This document shows, piece after piece, positions 16,054 through 25,161 of a stretch of DNA of 64,000 nt. The translations under genes were made by a program, and so were the position numbers. The notes below the pieces were generated by a model. That model saw nothing but the letters and a program-made list of their open reading frames with translations. It ran no database searches and had not been told where the DNA came from. Source of the stretch: Streptosporangium brasiliense (GTDB taxonomy: Bacteria > Actinomycetota > Actinomycetes > Streptosporangiales > Streptosporangiaceae); the NCBI RefSeq assembly GCF_030811595.1, contig NZ_JAUSRB010000001.1:1736001-1800000 (forward strand), read 5' to 3'. Positions within the stretch are counted from its first letter, which is position 1; every line of letters starts with the position of its first letter.

Positions 16054-17121
16054 CTACCCCCGCACGCCGGCCAGGGGCACGTGATCACAGTCGTAGCCGA
16101 AGTAGCGCGGCCCGGCGAGCGCCAGCCCGGCGGGGGTGGTCCACCGGGGGTCGCAGGGCGCCGCGATCACCGTGACACGCAGGCCGTACCGCATGGCCTC
16201 GGTGGTGACCGGCTCGCCGGTGTCGGTGTCCAGGACGCAGATCAGGTCCGGGGTGGTCGCGACGGTGGCGCCGTCCCGCACGGCCAGCAGGTGCTCGTTC
16301 TGGAAGCTCAGCTCCAGGACGCCGTCCGGGCCCTCCAACCGGGCGCGGCCCCGGGCGAAGCCGCCGGTGGTGCGGCGCTCCACGTCGACGACCTTGCCGC
16401 TGAGCAGGCGCACGCCCTCCAGCAGCCGCCTGGCCGCCTCCACCGGGTCGGAGTGCTCGGCCCGCGCCAGCCGTACGGCCCGGCCCAGGTCCTCCGCCAG
16501 CGTGAGCGTCGCCGGGACCAGCCCGTCGCGGAGCTGGTCGCCGCGGAGCACGGTGTCGGCGCAGGAGACCTGGCAGCCCATCTCCACGCAGGCCGCCCGG
16601 GCGATCTTCTCCGACCACCGGTTGGAGACCGCGTCGACGACCAGGGTGTTGCCCTTGTCGTCGGCCAGGGCCATCGGGGTGGTCGAGACGCCGATCAGCG
16701 TGGGCAGCACCATCTGGGCCTCGGGGAAGGCCCGGCCCATGGCGTCCCCGTCGACCAGCGGCAGCCCGGCCTGGGCGGCGGCGGCGATGGGGATCATGGA
16801 GTTCACGCCGCCGACCTCGATCGGGACGATGTGGGTGGCCCGCCGGCCGAGCACGGCCTCCAGCGCGCGCAGGGCGGTGAGCTCCTCGGTGCCCGCCGGG
16901 AGCTTCTCCAGCAGCACGGTCGGCGCGCCCATGCCGGAGACCGGCACGACGGTGGCGTCGTGCGGCACCTCGTCGATGTCCAGGACGGTCACCGGGCCGT
17001 GGGCGCGGATCGCCTCGCGGGCCAGGAGCTTGCCGATGTAGGGGTCGCCCCCGCCGCCGGTGCCCAGGATCCCGGCGCCGCGGGCGAGGTCGTCGAGCTG
17101 GTCGGCTCCGAGTTCACGCAT
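16054..17121 (-). CDS. DUF917 (S-Me-THD-like) protein, copy A
   Basis: 355-aa DUF917 protein. Family landmarks are present: GAGILGTGGGGDPY near the N-terminus, the VEVGGxNSMIPIAAAA-type stretch, LVDGDAMGRAFPE, and the C-terminal RYGLRVTVIAAPCDPRWTT. Pfam links part of this family to S-methyl-thiohydantoin desulfurase; most members are uncharacterised and occur with hydantoinase/oxoprolinase proteins. It is the last gene of a five-gene operon, its start overlapping the end of the upstream hydantoinase-like gene by eight bases. That makes it the natural partner of that protein. Probably cytoplasmic. Confidence 0.88.
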   Translation of the reverse strand: MRELGADQLDDLARGAGILGTGGGGDPYIGKLLAREAIRAHGPVTVLDIDEVPHDATVVPVSGMGAPTVLLEKLPAGTEELTALRALEAVLGRRATHIVPIEVGGVNSMIPIAAAAQAGLPLVDGDAMGRAFPEAQMVLPTLIGVSTTPMALADDKGNTLVVDAVSNRWSEKIARAACVEMGCQVSCADTVLRGDQLRDGLVPATLTLAEDLGRAVRLARAEHSDPVEAARRLLEGVRLLSGKVVDVERRTTGGFARGRARLEGPDGVLELSFQNEHLLAVRDGATVATTPDLICVLDTDTGEPVTTEAMRYGLRVTVIAAPCDPRWTTPAGLALAGPRYFGYDCDHVPLAGVRG

Positions 17122-18637
17122 TGATCTTCTCCAGGTCCAGGTCGCCGACCGCCTTGACGCGGACGCGGGTCGCGCCGCCGGGCAGGTAGGCCAGGGGGAT
17201 CTCCTCCACCTCGACGATCCGCACGCTGCCGGCGCGGGCCCCGGCCCGTTCGGCGCGGGAGACCGCCTTGTCGCGGGCCTCGTCGAGCATGGCGTCGCGG
17301 GCTCCGGAGAAGACCTGGTCCACCTCGCCGCCGACCTGCGCGATGGCCGCGCCGACGGCGTTGGCGACGGCGAAGTGGCCGGGCCGGTGGACCTCGTCGA
17401 AGCCGGGCAGGCCGTCGGGGATGAGGATGCTGCCGCCGCCGACGGCGACGACGGGCAGCGGGGCGGCCGAGGTCCGCATCCGGTCCACGGTCTCGGCGAC
17501 GCGCTCGGCGATCCGCGCCAGCGCGGCGCGGGGGTCGAGGTGCGCGACGAGCGAGGGGTCGCCGATCTCGGCGTAGCCGGCCGCCACCGCCAGGTCGGTG
17601 GCGGTGAGGGTGGAGCCGCCGAAGACCAGGGCCTCCTCGGTGAGCCGGTAGCCGACGCTGCGCGGCCCGGCCGAGCCGTCCGGGGCGATGAGCGAGCCGC
17701 CGCCGATGCCCAGCGACAGCACGTCGGGGATGCGGAAGTTGGTCCGCACCCCGGCCAGCTCCGCCTCGCCGGTGGCCTCCCGGGGGAAGCCGCCGACCAG
17801 GATGCCCACGTCGGTGGTGGTGCCGCCGATGTCGACCACGGCGCAGTCGGTGAGCCCGGACAGGTACGCCGCGCCCCGCATCGAGTTGGTCGGCCCCGAG
17901 GCGAACGTCGCCACCGGGTAGCGCTGCGCCTGCCGGAGGTCCATCAGCGTCCCGTCGTTCTGCGACAGGAACAGCGGGGCGACGATGCTCGCGGTCTTCA
18001 GCGCGTCTTCGAAGGCGCCGACGGTGCGCTCGGCGAGCGGTCGCAGGGCGGCGTTGACGATGGTGGCGTTCTCCCTGGCCAGCAGGCCGATCCTGCCGAT
18101 CTCGTGGGAGAGCGACAGGTGGACCTCCGGGCCGAGCTCGGCGGCCAGGATCTCCGCGGCGCGCAGCTCGAACTCCCCGCTGACCGGAGAGAAGACCGAG
18201 GAGACCGCCACCGAGCGCAGCCCCCGGGCGGCGATGTCGGCCGCGACCCGCTTCAGCTCCTCGGGGTCGAGGTCGGAGATGGGGGTGCCGTCGTACTCGT
18301 GGCCGCCGTGGCACAGGTAGTCGTGCCCCCTGACGACCTCGCGCAGCCGGGCCGGCCAGTCGACCATCGGCGGCAGCGCGGCGGTGGCGGGCAGGCCCAG
18401 CCGTACGGCGGCGACGGGCTCCAGGCGGGAGGCCTCCACCAGCGCGTTGACGAAGTGGGTGGTGCCGATCATCACGGCGGAGGCGTCGGCGGCGCCGAGG
18501 GCGGTGATCGCCCCTGCGACGCCGGAGGTGACGTCCGCCGTGGTGGGGGACTTGACGGCGGCCAGCACCTCGCCGGCGTCGCCGAGCAGGGCGGCGTCGG
18601 TGTTGGTGCCGCCGACGTCGATTCCGATGCGCATCAT
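17114..18637 (-). CDS. hydantoinase/oxoprolinase (HyuA-type) protein, intact copy
   Basis: 507-aa ATP-grasping hydantoinase/oxoprolinase A-type subunit. The N-terminal phosphate motif IDVGGTNTDAAL (about residues 6-17) and the second one VVDIGGTTTDVGIL are intact, as are GIGGGSLI and the metal/loop region ENATIVNAAL. Family members use ATP to open hydantoin-like rings or carboxylate ketones, normally with a separate B subunit; here no HyuB is present and a DUF917 protein occupies that place. Start is the ATG at 18637 (GAAGAAGAG upstream), 20 bases after the permease gene. Confidence 0.88.
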   Translation of the reverse strand: MMRIGIDVGGTNTDAALLGDAGEVLAAVKSPTTADVTSGVAGAITALGAADASAVMIGTTHFVNALVEASRLEPVAAVRLGLPATAALPPMVDWPARLREVVRGHDYLCHGGHEYDGTPISDLDPEELKRVAADIAARGLRSVAVSSVFSPVSGEFELRAAEILAAELGPEVHLSLSHEIGRIGLLARENATIVNAALRPLAERTVGAFEDALKTASIVAPLFLSQNDGTLMDLRQAQRYPVATFASGPTNSMRGAAYLSGLTDCAVVDIGGTTTDVGILVGGFPREATGEAELAGVRTNFRIPDVLSLGIGGGSLIAPDGSAGPRSVGYRLTEEALVFGGSTLTATDLAVAAGYAEIGDPSLVAHLDPRAALARIAERVAETVDRMRTSAAPLPVVAVGGGSILIPDGLPGFDEVHRPGHFAVANAVGAAIAQVGGEVDQVFSGARDAMLDEARDKAVSRAERAGARAGSVRIVEVEEIPLAYLPGGATRVRVKAVGDLDLEKINA

Positions 18638-18657
18638 GCTCTTCTTCCCGATGGCTT

Positions 18658-19977
18658 TCAGGCGTGTACGGCGGGCTGTTCGACGGGGAGTTCCCGTGTC
18701 CCCCGGACCAGGCCGAGCCTTCCGGCGGCGACGTAGCCGAGCCCGGCCAGGACGAGGGAGTTGAGGGCGGGGATGCCGATCCACCCGTAGATGTCGCTCA
18801 GCCAGCCGACCAGGGCCGCGGCCCCCCAGATCACGAGGGTGGCGGGCACCCAGGCGGGCTCGGTCTCGGGCAGCCGCCCGAGCTCCCGGGAGGTGTCCAG
18901 GACGGGCCGCCAGCGCTTGACCACGAAATACTCGGCGACCATGATCCCGGCGATCGGCGGGGTGACGACGCCGAGGACGAACAGGAAGCCGGCGAAGGCG
19001 TCCAGGATCCCGGCCGCGGCGGCGACGCTGCCCAGCAGGCCGATGCCGAGGGTGACGGCGACCCGGTTGAGCCGCACGCCGACCGTGGACTCCACGGCGT
19101 TCATCAGGCCGAGCGCCGCCGAGTAGAGGTTCCAGTTGTTGATCTTCACGGTGGCCGAGACCAGGATGACGACGCCGACGATGCCCGAGGAGGCGGTGAT
19201 GATCGCGACGATGTCGGAGGTCTTGACGGCGTAGGCGAGCAGCACCCCGGCCAGGCCGAGCACGTACTCGCCGAGGGAGATGCCGACCAGCGTCTGCTTG
19301 ACCACGTCACCGGTGCTGCGGTTGAAGCGGGTCATGTCCGGGGTGGTGACCGCGCCGACGATGTAGGAACCGGCGACGATCGTCGCGCCGGTGGCGATCG
19401 TGATCGGCTCGCCGAACGGCGCGGAGGAGACCAGCTCGCCCAGGCTGTGCCGGGAGACCTCCACCCACATGGCCCAGCCGGCCAGCCCGAGGAAGGCGGG
19501 CACGGTGACGAAGGCCGTCCAGCCCATCGCCCTGAACCCCTTGAGGACCAGGGCGGTCACCCCGAGCCCGGCGATGAGCGACCAGGCCCACAGGGGGACG
19601 CCGCTCATGATGGCGTGCAGGCCCGCCGCGAAGACCGCGGTCTGTACGCCGAACCAGCCGAACAGGCTCAGCGTGATGATCACACCGATCAGCGTGGAGC
19701 CGTACCGGCCGAACCCGGTCCAGCGGGCCAGCACGGAGGTGGACAGGCCCTCGCGCATCCCGGCGACGCCGACGAAGATGCAGACGACCTCCAGGATCAC
19801 CGACCCCAGCGTGAAGGCCCAGAACGCCCCCCAGAACGACAGCCCCGCGCCCAGCGTCGCGCCGAGCAGGAACTGCGTCAGGTCCGACAGCTGGCCGAAG
19901 CGCTGTACGGCCACGTTGAACCAGGAGTAACGGGCTTGTTGCGGGACCCGCTCCAGCGGGTAGTCCTCATCGATCAT
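18658..19977 (-). CDS. NCS1-family purine/cytosine/hydantoin permease
   Basis: 439-aa membrane protein with about 12 helices. The conserved NCS1 opening (YSWFNVAVQRFGQLSDLTQFLLGATLG) and the central GSYIVGAVTTPDMTRFNRS segment place it with CodB-like nucleobase and hydantoin carriers, which import their substrate with Na+ or H+. It lies in the middle of the operon, between the two hydantoinase-like genes, and probably delivers the heterocycle they process. The substrate is not identified by sequence alone. Confidence 0.9.
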   Translation of the reverse strand: MIDEDYPLERVPQQARYSWFNVAVQRFGQLSDLTQFLLGATLGAGLSFWGAFWAFTLGSVILEVVCIFVGVAGMREGLSTSVLARWTGFGRYGSTLIGVIITLSLFGWFGVQTAVFAAGLHAIMSGVPLWAWSLIAGLGVTALVLKGFRAMGWTAFVTVPAFLGLAGWAMWVEVSRHSLGELVSSAPFGEPITIATGATIVAGSYIVGAVTTPDMTRFNRSTGDVVKQTLVGISLGEYVLGLAGVLLAYAVKTSDIVAIITASSGIVGVVILVSATVKINNWNLYSAALGLMNAVESTVGVRLNRVAVTLGIGLLGSVAAAAGILDAFAGFLFVLGVVTPPIAGIMVAEYFVVKRWRPVLDTSRELGRLPETEPAWVPATLVIWGAAALVGWLSDIYGWIGIPALNSLVLAGLGYVAAGRLGLVRGTRELPVEQPAVHA

Positions 19978-19999
19978 TGCGAAGGCCTTTCAGGGGGGT

Positions 20000-21526
20000 T
20001 CAGAGCTGTGAGGGGGGACCGGCCGCCCGGGCACGGAGCCTGAGGAACGGGCCGGGCAGGTAGGGCAGCGGGGAGGCGTCGGTCTCGACGATCTCGACGT
20101 GCCGGGGATCGGCCCCGGCGCGCACCGCGTGCGCCCGCGCCTCCTCCACGACGGCGTCGAGCGCCTCGGGGAGCGGGGCCCGTCCCTCCAGGCGGACGAT
20201 CCGCTCGTACTGCCCGCCGACCGGGCTGGTCGCCGCGCCGATCGCCCCGGCGGTCCGGCCGTGCTCGGGCCGCCGGACGTCCGGGACTCCCAGCGCCCCG
20301 TCCGGTACGGCCGGCGCCCCGCCGCCCACCATGACCACCGGCAGCCGGTCCAGGCCCGGCTGCAGCCGGTCCACCGCCTCGGCCAGCTCCGTGAGGGTCC
20401 CGTCCTCCCCGAAGGGGTCGGGGGCGCGGCCACGGTGGGGGGCCGCCGGGACGCGGTCGGAGGGCCCGGGGGCGCGGTCACCGGCCGGGGCGCGGGGCAC
20501 CCGGATCAGTTCGGGGATGCGGAAGCCCACGGGCACCCCGCCTATGTCGGCGCCCCGCGTGGTCTCCTCGGGGAAACCCCCGGCCAGCGCCCCGACCCGG
20601 ATGCGGCCCGCGCCCACGTCGGCGACCACCGCGTCCCGCAGCCCGGTCAGCACGCCCGCGCCGCGCAGCGTGCTCGCCGGCCCGCTGCCCAGGCTGAGGC
20701 CGGGATGGCGGGCCAGATACTCCAGGCTCATCAGCGTGCCGTCCCCCCGGGTCACGAAGACGGCCGCACCGGGGAGGGCGAGGGCCAGCCGCTCGGCGGT
20801 GTCCTGGGCGAACCGGGAGAGCGCCGCGTCCAGGATCGTCGCGTTCTCCCGCTCGATCAGCCCCAGGGAGCCCAGGTCGGCCGAGAGGGAGACCGGCACC
20901 GGCCCGAGCTCGGCGCGGAGGATCTCCGCGGCCTCGCGTTCCTGGTCCCCGTCGATGGGGGAGAACACGCCGGTCACGGCCACGGCCTCGGCCCGCCCCG
21001 CCACCCGGCCCGCGAACCGGGCGACCGCCTCGCGGTCCAGCGGGGTCCGGTGCTCGGGGCCCAGGCCGCCGCCGCCGTCGACGATCCCCGCGCCCGCCTC
21101 GACCGCCTCCAGCAGGTCGGCGGGCCAGCCGAAGAACGGCCGCACGGCCTGCGCGGAGGGGCCGCCGATGCGCAGCGCGGCGACCCGGCAGAGCCCGGCG
21201 CGCTCGGCGACCGCGGTGGCGGCCCCGCGCAGCCCGACGGCGACCCGGACGGCCCCGGCGCCGCCGGGCGCGAGGGGGACGCGGCCGGAGTGTCCGGAGC
21301 GGATGTGCGTGAGCGTGCGGGGGACGCGCCGGGCGGCCGGGGGGACACGCGTGACCGGCGCGGCCGGGAGGCGCCCGGTGGAGCCGAGCGCCGCGAGCGC
21401 CGCGACCACGCCGGCCACCGGGTCGCCGTGGACCGAGCCCACCTTGACCGTGGCCAGCACGGCCCCGGCGTCGTCCAGCGCGGCGGCGTCGGTGTTGGTG
21501 GGCCCCACGTCCACGCCGATGTTCAT
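20000..21526 (-). CDS. degenerate hydantoinase/oxoprolinase paralogue
   Basis: 508-aa paralogue of the HyuA-type protein two genes downstream, aligned over most of its length (ENATILDAALSRFAQDTAERL, RGDGTLMSLEYLARHPGLSLGSGPASTLRGAG). Key motifs are damaged. In the N-terminal DVGGTNTD the second Gly is Pro (DVGPTNTD, Pro9). The second phosphate motif DIGGTTTDVG has become DVGAGRIRVG. The GIGGGSL segment and about 45 residues around it are replaced by an Ala/Pro/Arg-rich stretch. The frame is open and GC3 is high, so it is maintained as a protein but unlikely to bind ATP normally. Its ATG overlaps the upstream DUF917 stop by four bases. Confidence 0.8.
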   Translation of the reverse strand: MNIGVDVGPTNTDAAALDDAGAVLATVKVGSVHGDPVAGVVAALAALGSTGRLPAAPVTRVPPAARRVPRTLTHIRSGHSGRVPLAPGGAGAVRVAVGLRGAATAVAERAGLCRVAALRIGGPSAQAVRPFFGWPADLLEAVEAGAGIVDGGGGLGPEHRTPLDREAVARFAGRVAGRAEAVAVTGVFSPIDGDQEREAAEILRAELGPVPVSLSADLGSLGLIERENATILDAALSRFAQDTAERLALALPGAAVFVTRGDGTLMSLEYLARHPGLSLGSGPASTLRGAGVLTGLRDAVVADVGAGRIRVGALAGGFPEETTRGADIGGVPVGFRIPELIRVPRAPAGDRAPGPSDRVPAAPHRGRAPDPFGEDGTLTELAEAVDRLQPGLDRLPVVMVGGGAPAVPDGALGVPDVRRPEHGRTAGAIGAATSPVGGQYERIVRLEGRAPLPEALDAVVEEARAHAVRAGADPRHVEIVETDASPLPYLPGPFLRLRARAAGPPSQL

Positions 21527-22611
21527 CTCCCCACCTCCGGCGCGGAACGCCGCGCCGTCCCGGACGGTCCGGAGGGGACGGCCGGGGCCGGCGGCAGGGG
21601 GGAGGCGGCGGGCTCGGACGTCCCGCGAGGCCGGGGGAGCTCCGGGAGCCCGCGGAGCCCGAAGGCCTCGGGGCCGCCGAGCCGGAGTCCGGCGGGAGTC
21701 CGCCAGACGGGGTCGCACTCCAGATGCACGACGCCCACCCGCAGGCCGTACCGGAGCTGCTCGACCTGGACGGCGTCGCCGCTCCTGGTGTCCAGCAGCG
21801 CGATGACGTCCGGGACGGCGGCCAGCGGGTCGCCGTCCTCGAAGACCGCCAGGTATTCGCTCTGCGCCTCGATCCGGACGAGCCGTCCGGCGTCCGGGCC
21901 CAGCCCCTCGACGAGGATCGAGCCGCCCTCCACCTCGGCGACCTTCCCGGTGAGCAGGGGAACCGGCAGGCGCCGGCCGATCTCGGCCGCGCGGGTGACC
22001 GAGCCGGTGACGGTGGCGGCCCGGACCTGGCCGGCGCGCAGCACGTACTCGCTGGAGGCCACCTGTCCGCCGAACGCCTCCAGCGAGACCCGCACCAGGC
22101 GCTCCAGCCAGCGGCCGTCGACGTTGTCGATCACAACGGTCCGGCCGCGCTCGTCGCAGAGCACGGCGGGCGTGGGGCTGATGCCGTGCAGCTCCATCGC
22201 GGTCTGGTCCATCCGGGGGAAGGCCCGCCCCATGCCGTCGGCGTCGACCAGCGGCAGCCCGAGGTAGGCCGCCCAGGCCACGGCGACGCATCCGTTGGCG
22301 CCGCCGATCTCGCTCGGCATCAGCGCCGCGACGCGGGAGCCGTGCAGCTTCTCGACCTTGTCGCGCAGGTAGGCGGGTTCGCCTCTGCCGCCGATCCGCT
22401 CGACCTGCACCGCGGAGGTGCCCGCGCTGCCGCAGGGCATGACGAGGGCGTCGCCGTCCAGCTCCTCCGGCTGGACGACGCGGACCGGGCCGTGCTCCTC
22501 CAGGGCCTGCTGGGCCACCGCGCGCATCATCGACACCGATCCGCCGCCGCCCGAACCCAGGACGGCGCAGCCGCGCGCGTACGCGGGGAGCAGTTCGATG
22601 TCGATGTCCAC
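21523..22611 (-). CDS. DUF917 (S-Me-THD-like) protein, copy B
   Basis: 362-aa paralogue of the DUF917 protein at the other end of the operon. Shared landmarks: GCAVLGSGGGGSVSMM, SEIGGANGCVAVAWAA, LVDADGMGRAFPRMD, and YGLRVGVVHLECDPVWRTPAG. The last 40 residues are a Pro/Ser/Arg-rich tail absent from copy A. It is the first gene of the operon, starts at a GTG without a strong ribosome site, and ends with an ATGA overlap into the degenerate hydantoinase gene. So each DUF917 gene is directly coupled to one hydantoinase-like gene. Confidence 0.86.
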   Translation of the reverse strand: MDIDIELLPAYARGCAVLGSGGGGSVSMMRAVAQQALEEHGPVRVVQPEELDGDALVMPCGSAGTSAVQVERIGGRGEPAYLRDKVEKLHGSRVAALMPSEIGGANGCVAVAWAAYLGLPLVDADGMGRAFPRMDQTAMELHGISPTPAVLCDERGRTVVIDNVDGRWLERLVRVSLEAFGGQVASSEYVLRAGQVRAATVTGSVTRAAEIGRRLPVPLLTGKVAEVEGGSILVEGLGPDAGRLVRIEAQSEYLAVFEDGDPLAAVPDVIALLDTRSGDAVQVEQLRYGLRVGVVHLECDPVWRTPAGLRLGGPEAFGLRGLPELPRPRGTSEPAASPLPPAPAVPSGPSGTARRSAPEVGR

Positions 22612-22641
22612 ACCGAAAGGCTATGGACGGCCTCCCGCATG

Positions 22642-22657
22642 CTCCCTGTGCTGGGAG
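22642..22657. promoter_or_regulatory. candidate PucR operator
   Basis: CTCCC-TGTGCT-GGGAG lies in the 89-base gap between the DUF917 operon and the divergent PucR gene. The arms are short (5 bp), so this is only a candidate for the site through which PucR would control both directions. Confidence 0.3.
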
Positions 22658-22703
22658 AACACGGTTGGCCGGGTAAATGTGACCCTGGCACACTGGGAAG
22701 GTG

Positions 22704-24125
22704 ATGGACCGCCTGCTGGGCGCACCCGGCCTCGACGGCCTGCGGCATCTGGCCGGCCCGCTCGCCGCCCGGCGGGTCGTCCACGTCCGGCTGGCGGAGG
22801 ACCTGCGCGACCTGGTCCGCCAGCCGCCCGGATCCATGATCGTGCTGACCGGCGCCGCCACCCGGCAGGCGGCCGGCTACCGCCTGGACGTCGCCATCCG
22901 CGACGCCGCCGCGGCGTCGGCCGCGGCCCTGGTGCTCACCTCCTTCGACGCCCCGCTCCCCGCCACCGCGACGGCCCTGGCCGAGCGGGGCGCACTCGCG
23001 CTGCTCGCCTTCACCGGAGATCTCGCCGAGCTGGCGGTGGCGGCCGAACGGGCCCTGTCCGGCCCGGCGGCGGACGCGCTGGCCCGGGCCGAGGCGGCGA
23101 CCTCGGCCGTCCTGCGCGCGGGCGGCGACCCCGACCGGATCGCCGAGGCGGCCTCCCAGGCCCTCGGCGTCCCGGTCCGCACCGACGGCGCGGTCTTCTC
23201 GGCGGACCTCCCGGCGGACCCGCCGGACGCCCCGCCCACCGGCTCCGCCTCGCCGCAGGGCCATCTCGCCCGCGCCGTCCGGCTGGTCCTCGGCGTCGCC
23301 GCTCTCGCCGCCTCCGGCGGCCAGTCCGACGACCACCCCGTGCGCTCGCGCTCGCAACTGCTCACCGAGCTGCTGATCGCCCCCGAGGAGCAGGCGTTCC
23401 GGCTCGCCACCCGCGCCCGCGCCCTCGGGCTCGCCGTCGACTCCTGGCACATCGCGCTCCGCGTGGAGCCCACCGCGCTGGCCGGTACGGACCGTTACGC
23501 CGTGCTCGACGCGGTGGGACCCGTCGCGGCGCGCCTGCTGCGCTCGGCGGGCGGACCCGACTGGCACCTGGCCCGCGCCGACGACGCGCTGATCGTCATC
23601 CGCACCCAGCAGCTCGACCCGGGCAGGGACGGCCTGCGGGCCGCCGTCGCCGACGCCGGATGGCTGCTGTCCCGGCTCGGTGACCGCTTCCCCGGCGCGG
23701 GTCTGCGCTGCGGGGTCAGCGGCGCGCACCGCGGCCCGCTCGGCCTGCGCGCCTCGGCCCTCGAAGCCCGTACGGCGCTGCTCCGCAACCCGGCCGCCGC
23801 CTCGCCGGTCACCGCGCACGACGTGGCGGGGCTCGACCGCATGCTCGTGGAGTGGTATTCCTCCGACGCCGCCCGCCAGGCCGTGCAGGAGCTCCTCGCC
23901 CCGCTGCTGGCCCTCGGGCCCAAGCGGGCCGAGCCGCTGGTGCGGACCCTGCAGTCCTACCTCGACCACCAGGGCTCGCCCGCCCGGGTCGCCGAGGAGC
24001 TCCACCTGCACCGCAACGCCGTGAGCCAGCGGATCCGGCGCATCGAGGACCTCCTCCACACCGATCTCGGCGATCCCCAGCAGCGTCTGGCCCTGCAGCT
24101 CGCCTGCCGGGCGGCCCGGATCTGA
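22704..24125 (+). CDS. PucR-family transcriptional regulator
   Basis: 473-aa regulator. A central diguanylate-cyclase-like (GGDEF-related) PucR segment (about residues 230-360, DSWHIALRVEP) precedes the C-terminal PucR helix-turn-helix (LVRTLQSYLDHQGSPARVA, LHLHRNAVSQRIRRIEDLL). PucR proteins activate purine and allantoin catabolism in response to pathway intermediates; divergence from an operon with an NCS1 permease and hydantoinase-like enzymes fits that role. Start may be the ATG at 22704 or the GTG immediately before it; GGGAAG is close upstream. Confidence 0.9.
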   Translation: MDRLLGAPGLDGLRHLAGPLAARRVVHVRLAEDLRDLVRQPPGSMIVLTGAATRQAAGYRLDVAIRDAAAASAAALVLTSFDAPLPATATALAERGALALLAFTGDLAELAVAAERALSGPAADALARAEAATSAVLRAGGDPDRIAEAASQALGVPVRTDGAVFSADLPADPPDAPPTGSASPQGHLARAVRLVLGVAALAASGGQSDDHPVRSRSQLLTELLIAPEEQAFRLATRARALGLAVDSWHIALRVEPTALAGTDRYAVLDAVGPVAARLLRSAGGPDWHLARADDALIVIRTQQLDPGRDGLRAAVADAGWLLSRLGDRFPGAGLRCGVSGAHRGPLGLRASALEARTALLRNPAAASPVTAHDVAGLDRMLVEWYSSDAARQAVQELLAPLLALGPKRAEPLVRTLQSYLDHQGSPARVAEELHLHRNAVSQRIRRIEDLLHTDLGDPQQRLALQLACRAARI

Positions 24126-24145
24126 GTGTGGCCGGCGGCGGACCC

Positions 24146-25081
24146 TCAGCCGGCGACGGTGAGGACGATCTTTCCGGCCGTCCGGCCGCTCTCGCCGATC
24201 TCGTGGGCCTTGGCCGCCTGTTCGAGCGGCAGGACCGTGTCGATCTCGGCGCGCAGCTGCCCCGCCTCGACGAGCGCCGCGATCGCCTTCATCCCCGCGT
24301 GGTCGGGCTCGACGATCGTGAACCCGGCCCGCAGGCCGAGCTTGTCCGCCTCGGACGCCAGATACGCCTCAGCCGGTGAGGCGAGCGACACGACGATGCC
24401 GCCGCCGCGCAGGGTCCGCAGCGAGCGCGGCCCGTAGTCGCCTCCGATGGTGTCGATCACGATGTCGATGTCGCCGACCGCCGAGGCGAAATCGACCTGC
24501 GTGTAGTCGATGACCTCGTCGGCCCCGAGGGCGCGGACGAAGGCGTGCTTGGCCGAGCGGGCGGTGCCGACGACGTACGCGCCGCGTGCCTTGGCGATCT
24601 GGACGGCCAGGTGGCCGACGCCGCCCGCCGCGGCGTGGACCAGCACGCGCTGGCCGGGCCGTACGTCGGCGGTGTCCACCAGCGACTGCCAGGCGGTGAG
24701 CGCGGCCAGCGGCAGCGCGGCGGCCTCCACGTGGGAGAGGCCGGCCGGCTTGCGGGCCAGGTGCCGCGCCGGGGAGGTCACGTACTCCGCGTAGGTGCCC
24801 GCCGCCTGCGGCAGGCGCGGCATGCCGAACACCTCGTCGCCGGGCTTGAACACGCTCACGCCGAGTCCGACGGCCTCGACCACGCCGGACACGTCCCATC
24901 CCAGCCTGACCGGCGAGCCGCCCAGCAGCCCCCCGGTGGCCCGGTGCCACCGGTCGGTCGGGTTCACCCCGGCCGCGTGGACCCGGATGAGCACCTCCGA
25001 GATCCCGGGCTCCGGGCGGTCCACCTCCACCACCTTCAACACCTCGGGTCCGCCGAGCGAGTCCTGGCCGATGGCGCGCAT
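24146..25081 (-). CDS. NADP-dependent quinone-oxidoreductase-like MDR protein
   Basis: 311-aa medium-chain dehydrogenase/reductase of the zinc-free quinone reductase type. GroES-like N-half (EVLIRVHAAGVNPTD) and a Rossmann half with the nucleotide loop HAAAGGVGHLAVQIAKARGA (about residues 150-169). Catalytic zinc ligands are lacking, as expected. It would reduce quinones or alpha,beta-unsaturated carbonyls with NADPH. Start at 25081 has AAAGGA nine bases upstream. It is divergent from a GlxA-type regulator with a perfect 9-bp inverted repeat between them. Confidence 0.9.
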   Translation of the reverse strand: MRAIGQDSLGGPEVLKVVEVDRPEPGISEVLIRVHAAGVNPTDRWHRATGGLLGGSPVRLGWDVSGVVEAVGLGVSVFKPGDEVFGMPRLPQAAGTYAEYVTSPARHLARKPAGLSHVEAAALPLAALTAWQSLVDTADVRPGQRVLVHAAAGGVGHLAVQIAKARGAYVVGTARSAKHAFVRALGADEVIDYTQVDFASAVGDIDIVIDTIGGDYGPRSLRTLRGGGIVVSLASPAEAYLASEADKLGLRAGFTIVEPDHAGMKAIAALVEAGQLRAEIDTVLPLEQAAKAHEIGESGRTAGKIVLTVAG

Positions 25082-25161
25082 AGTCGTTGTTCCTTTGCTC
25101 TCGGGTGATCGCCTGGTGCGGCGTACGGCCAACGTTGCCGCAGCCGGCCGGCCCCTACGAG

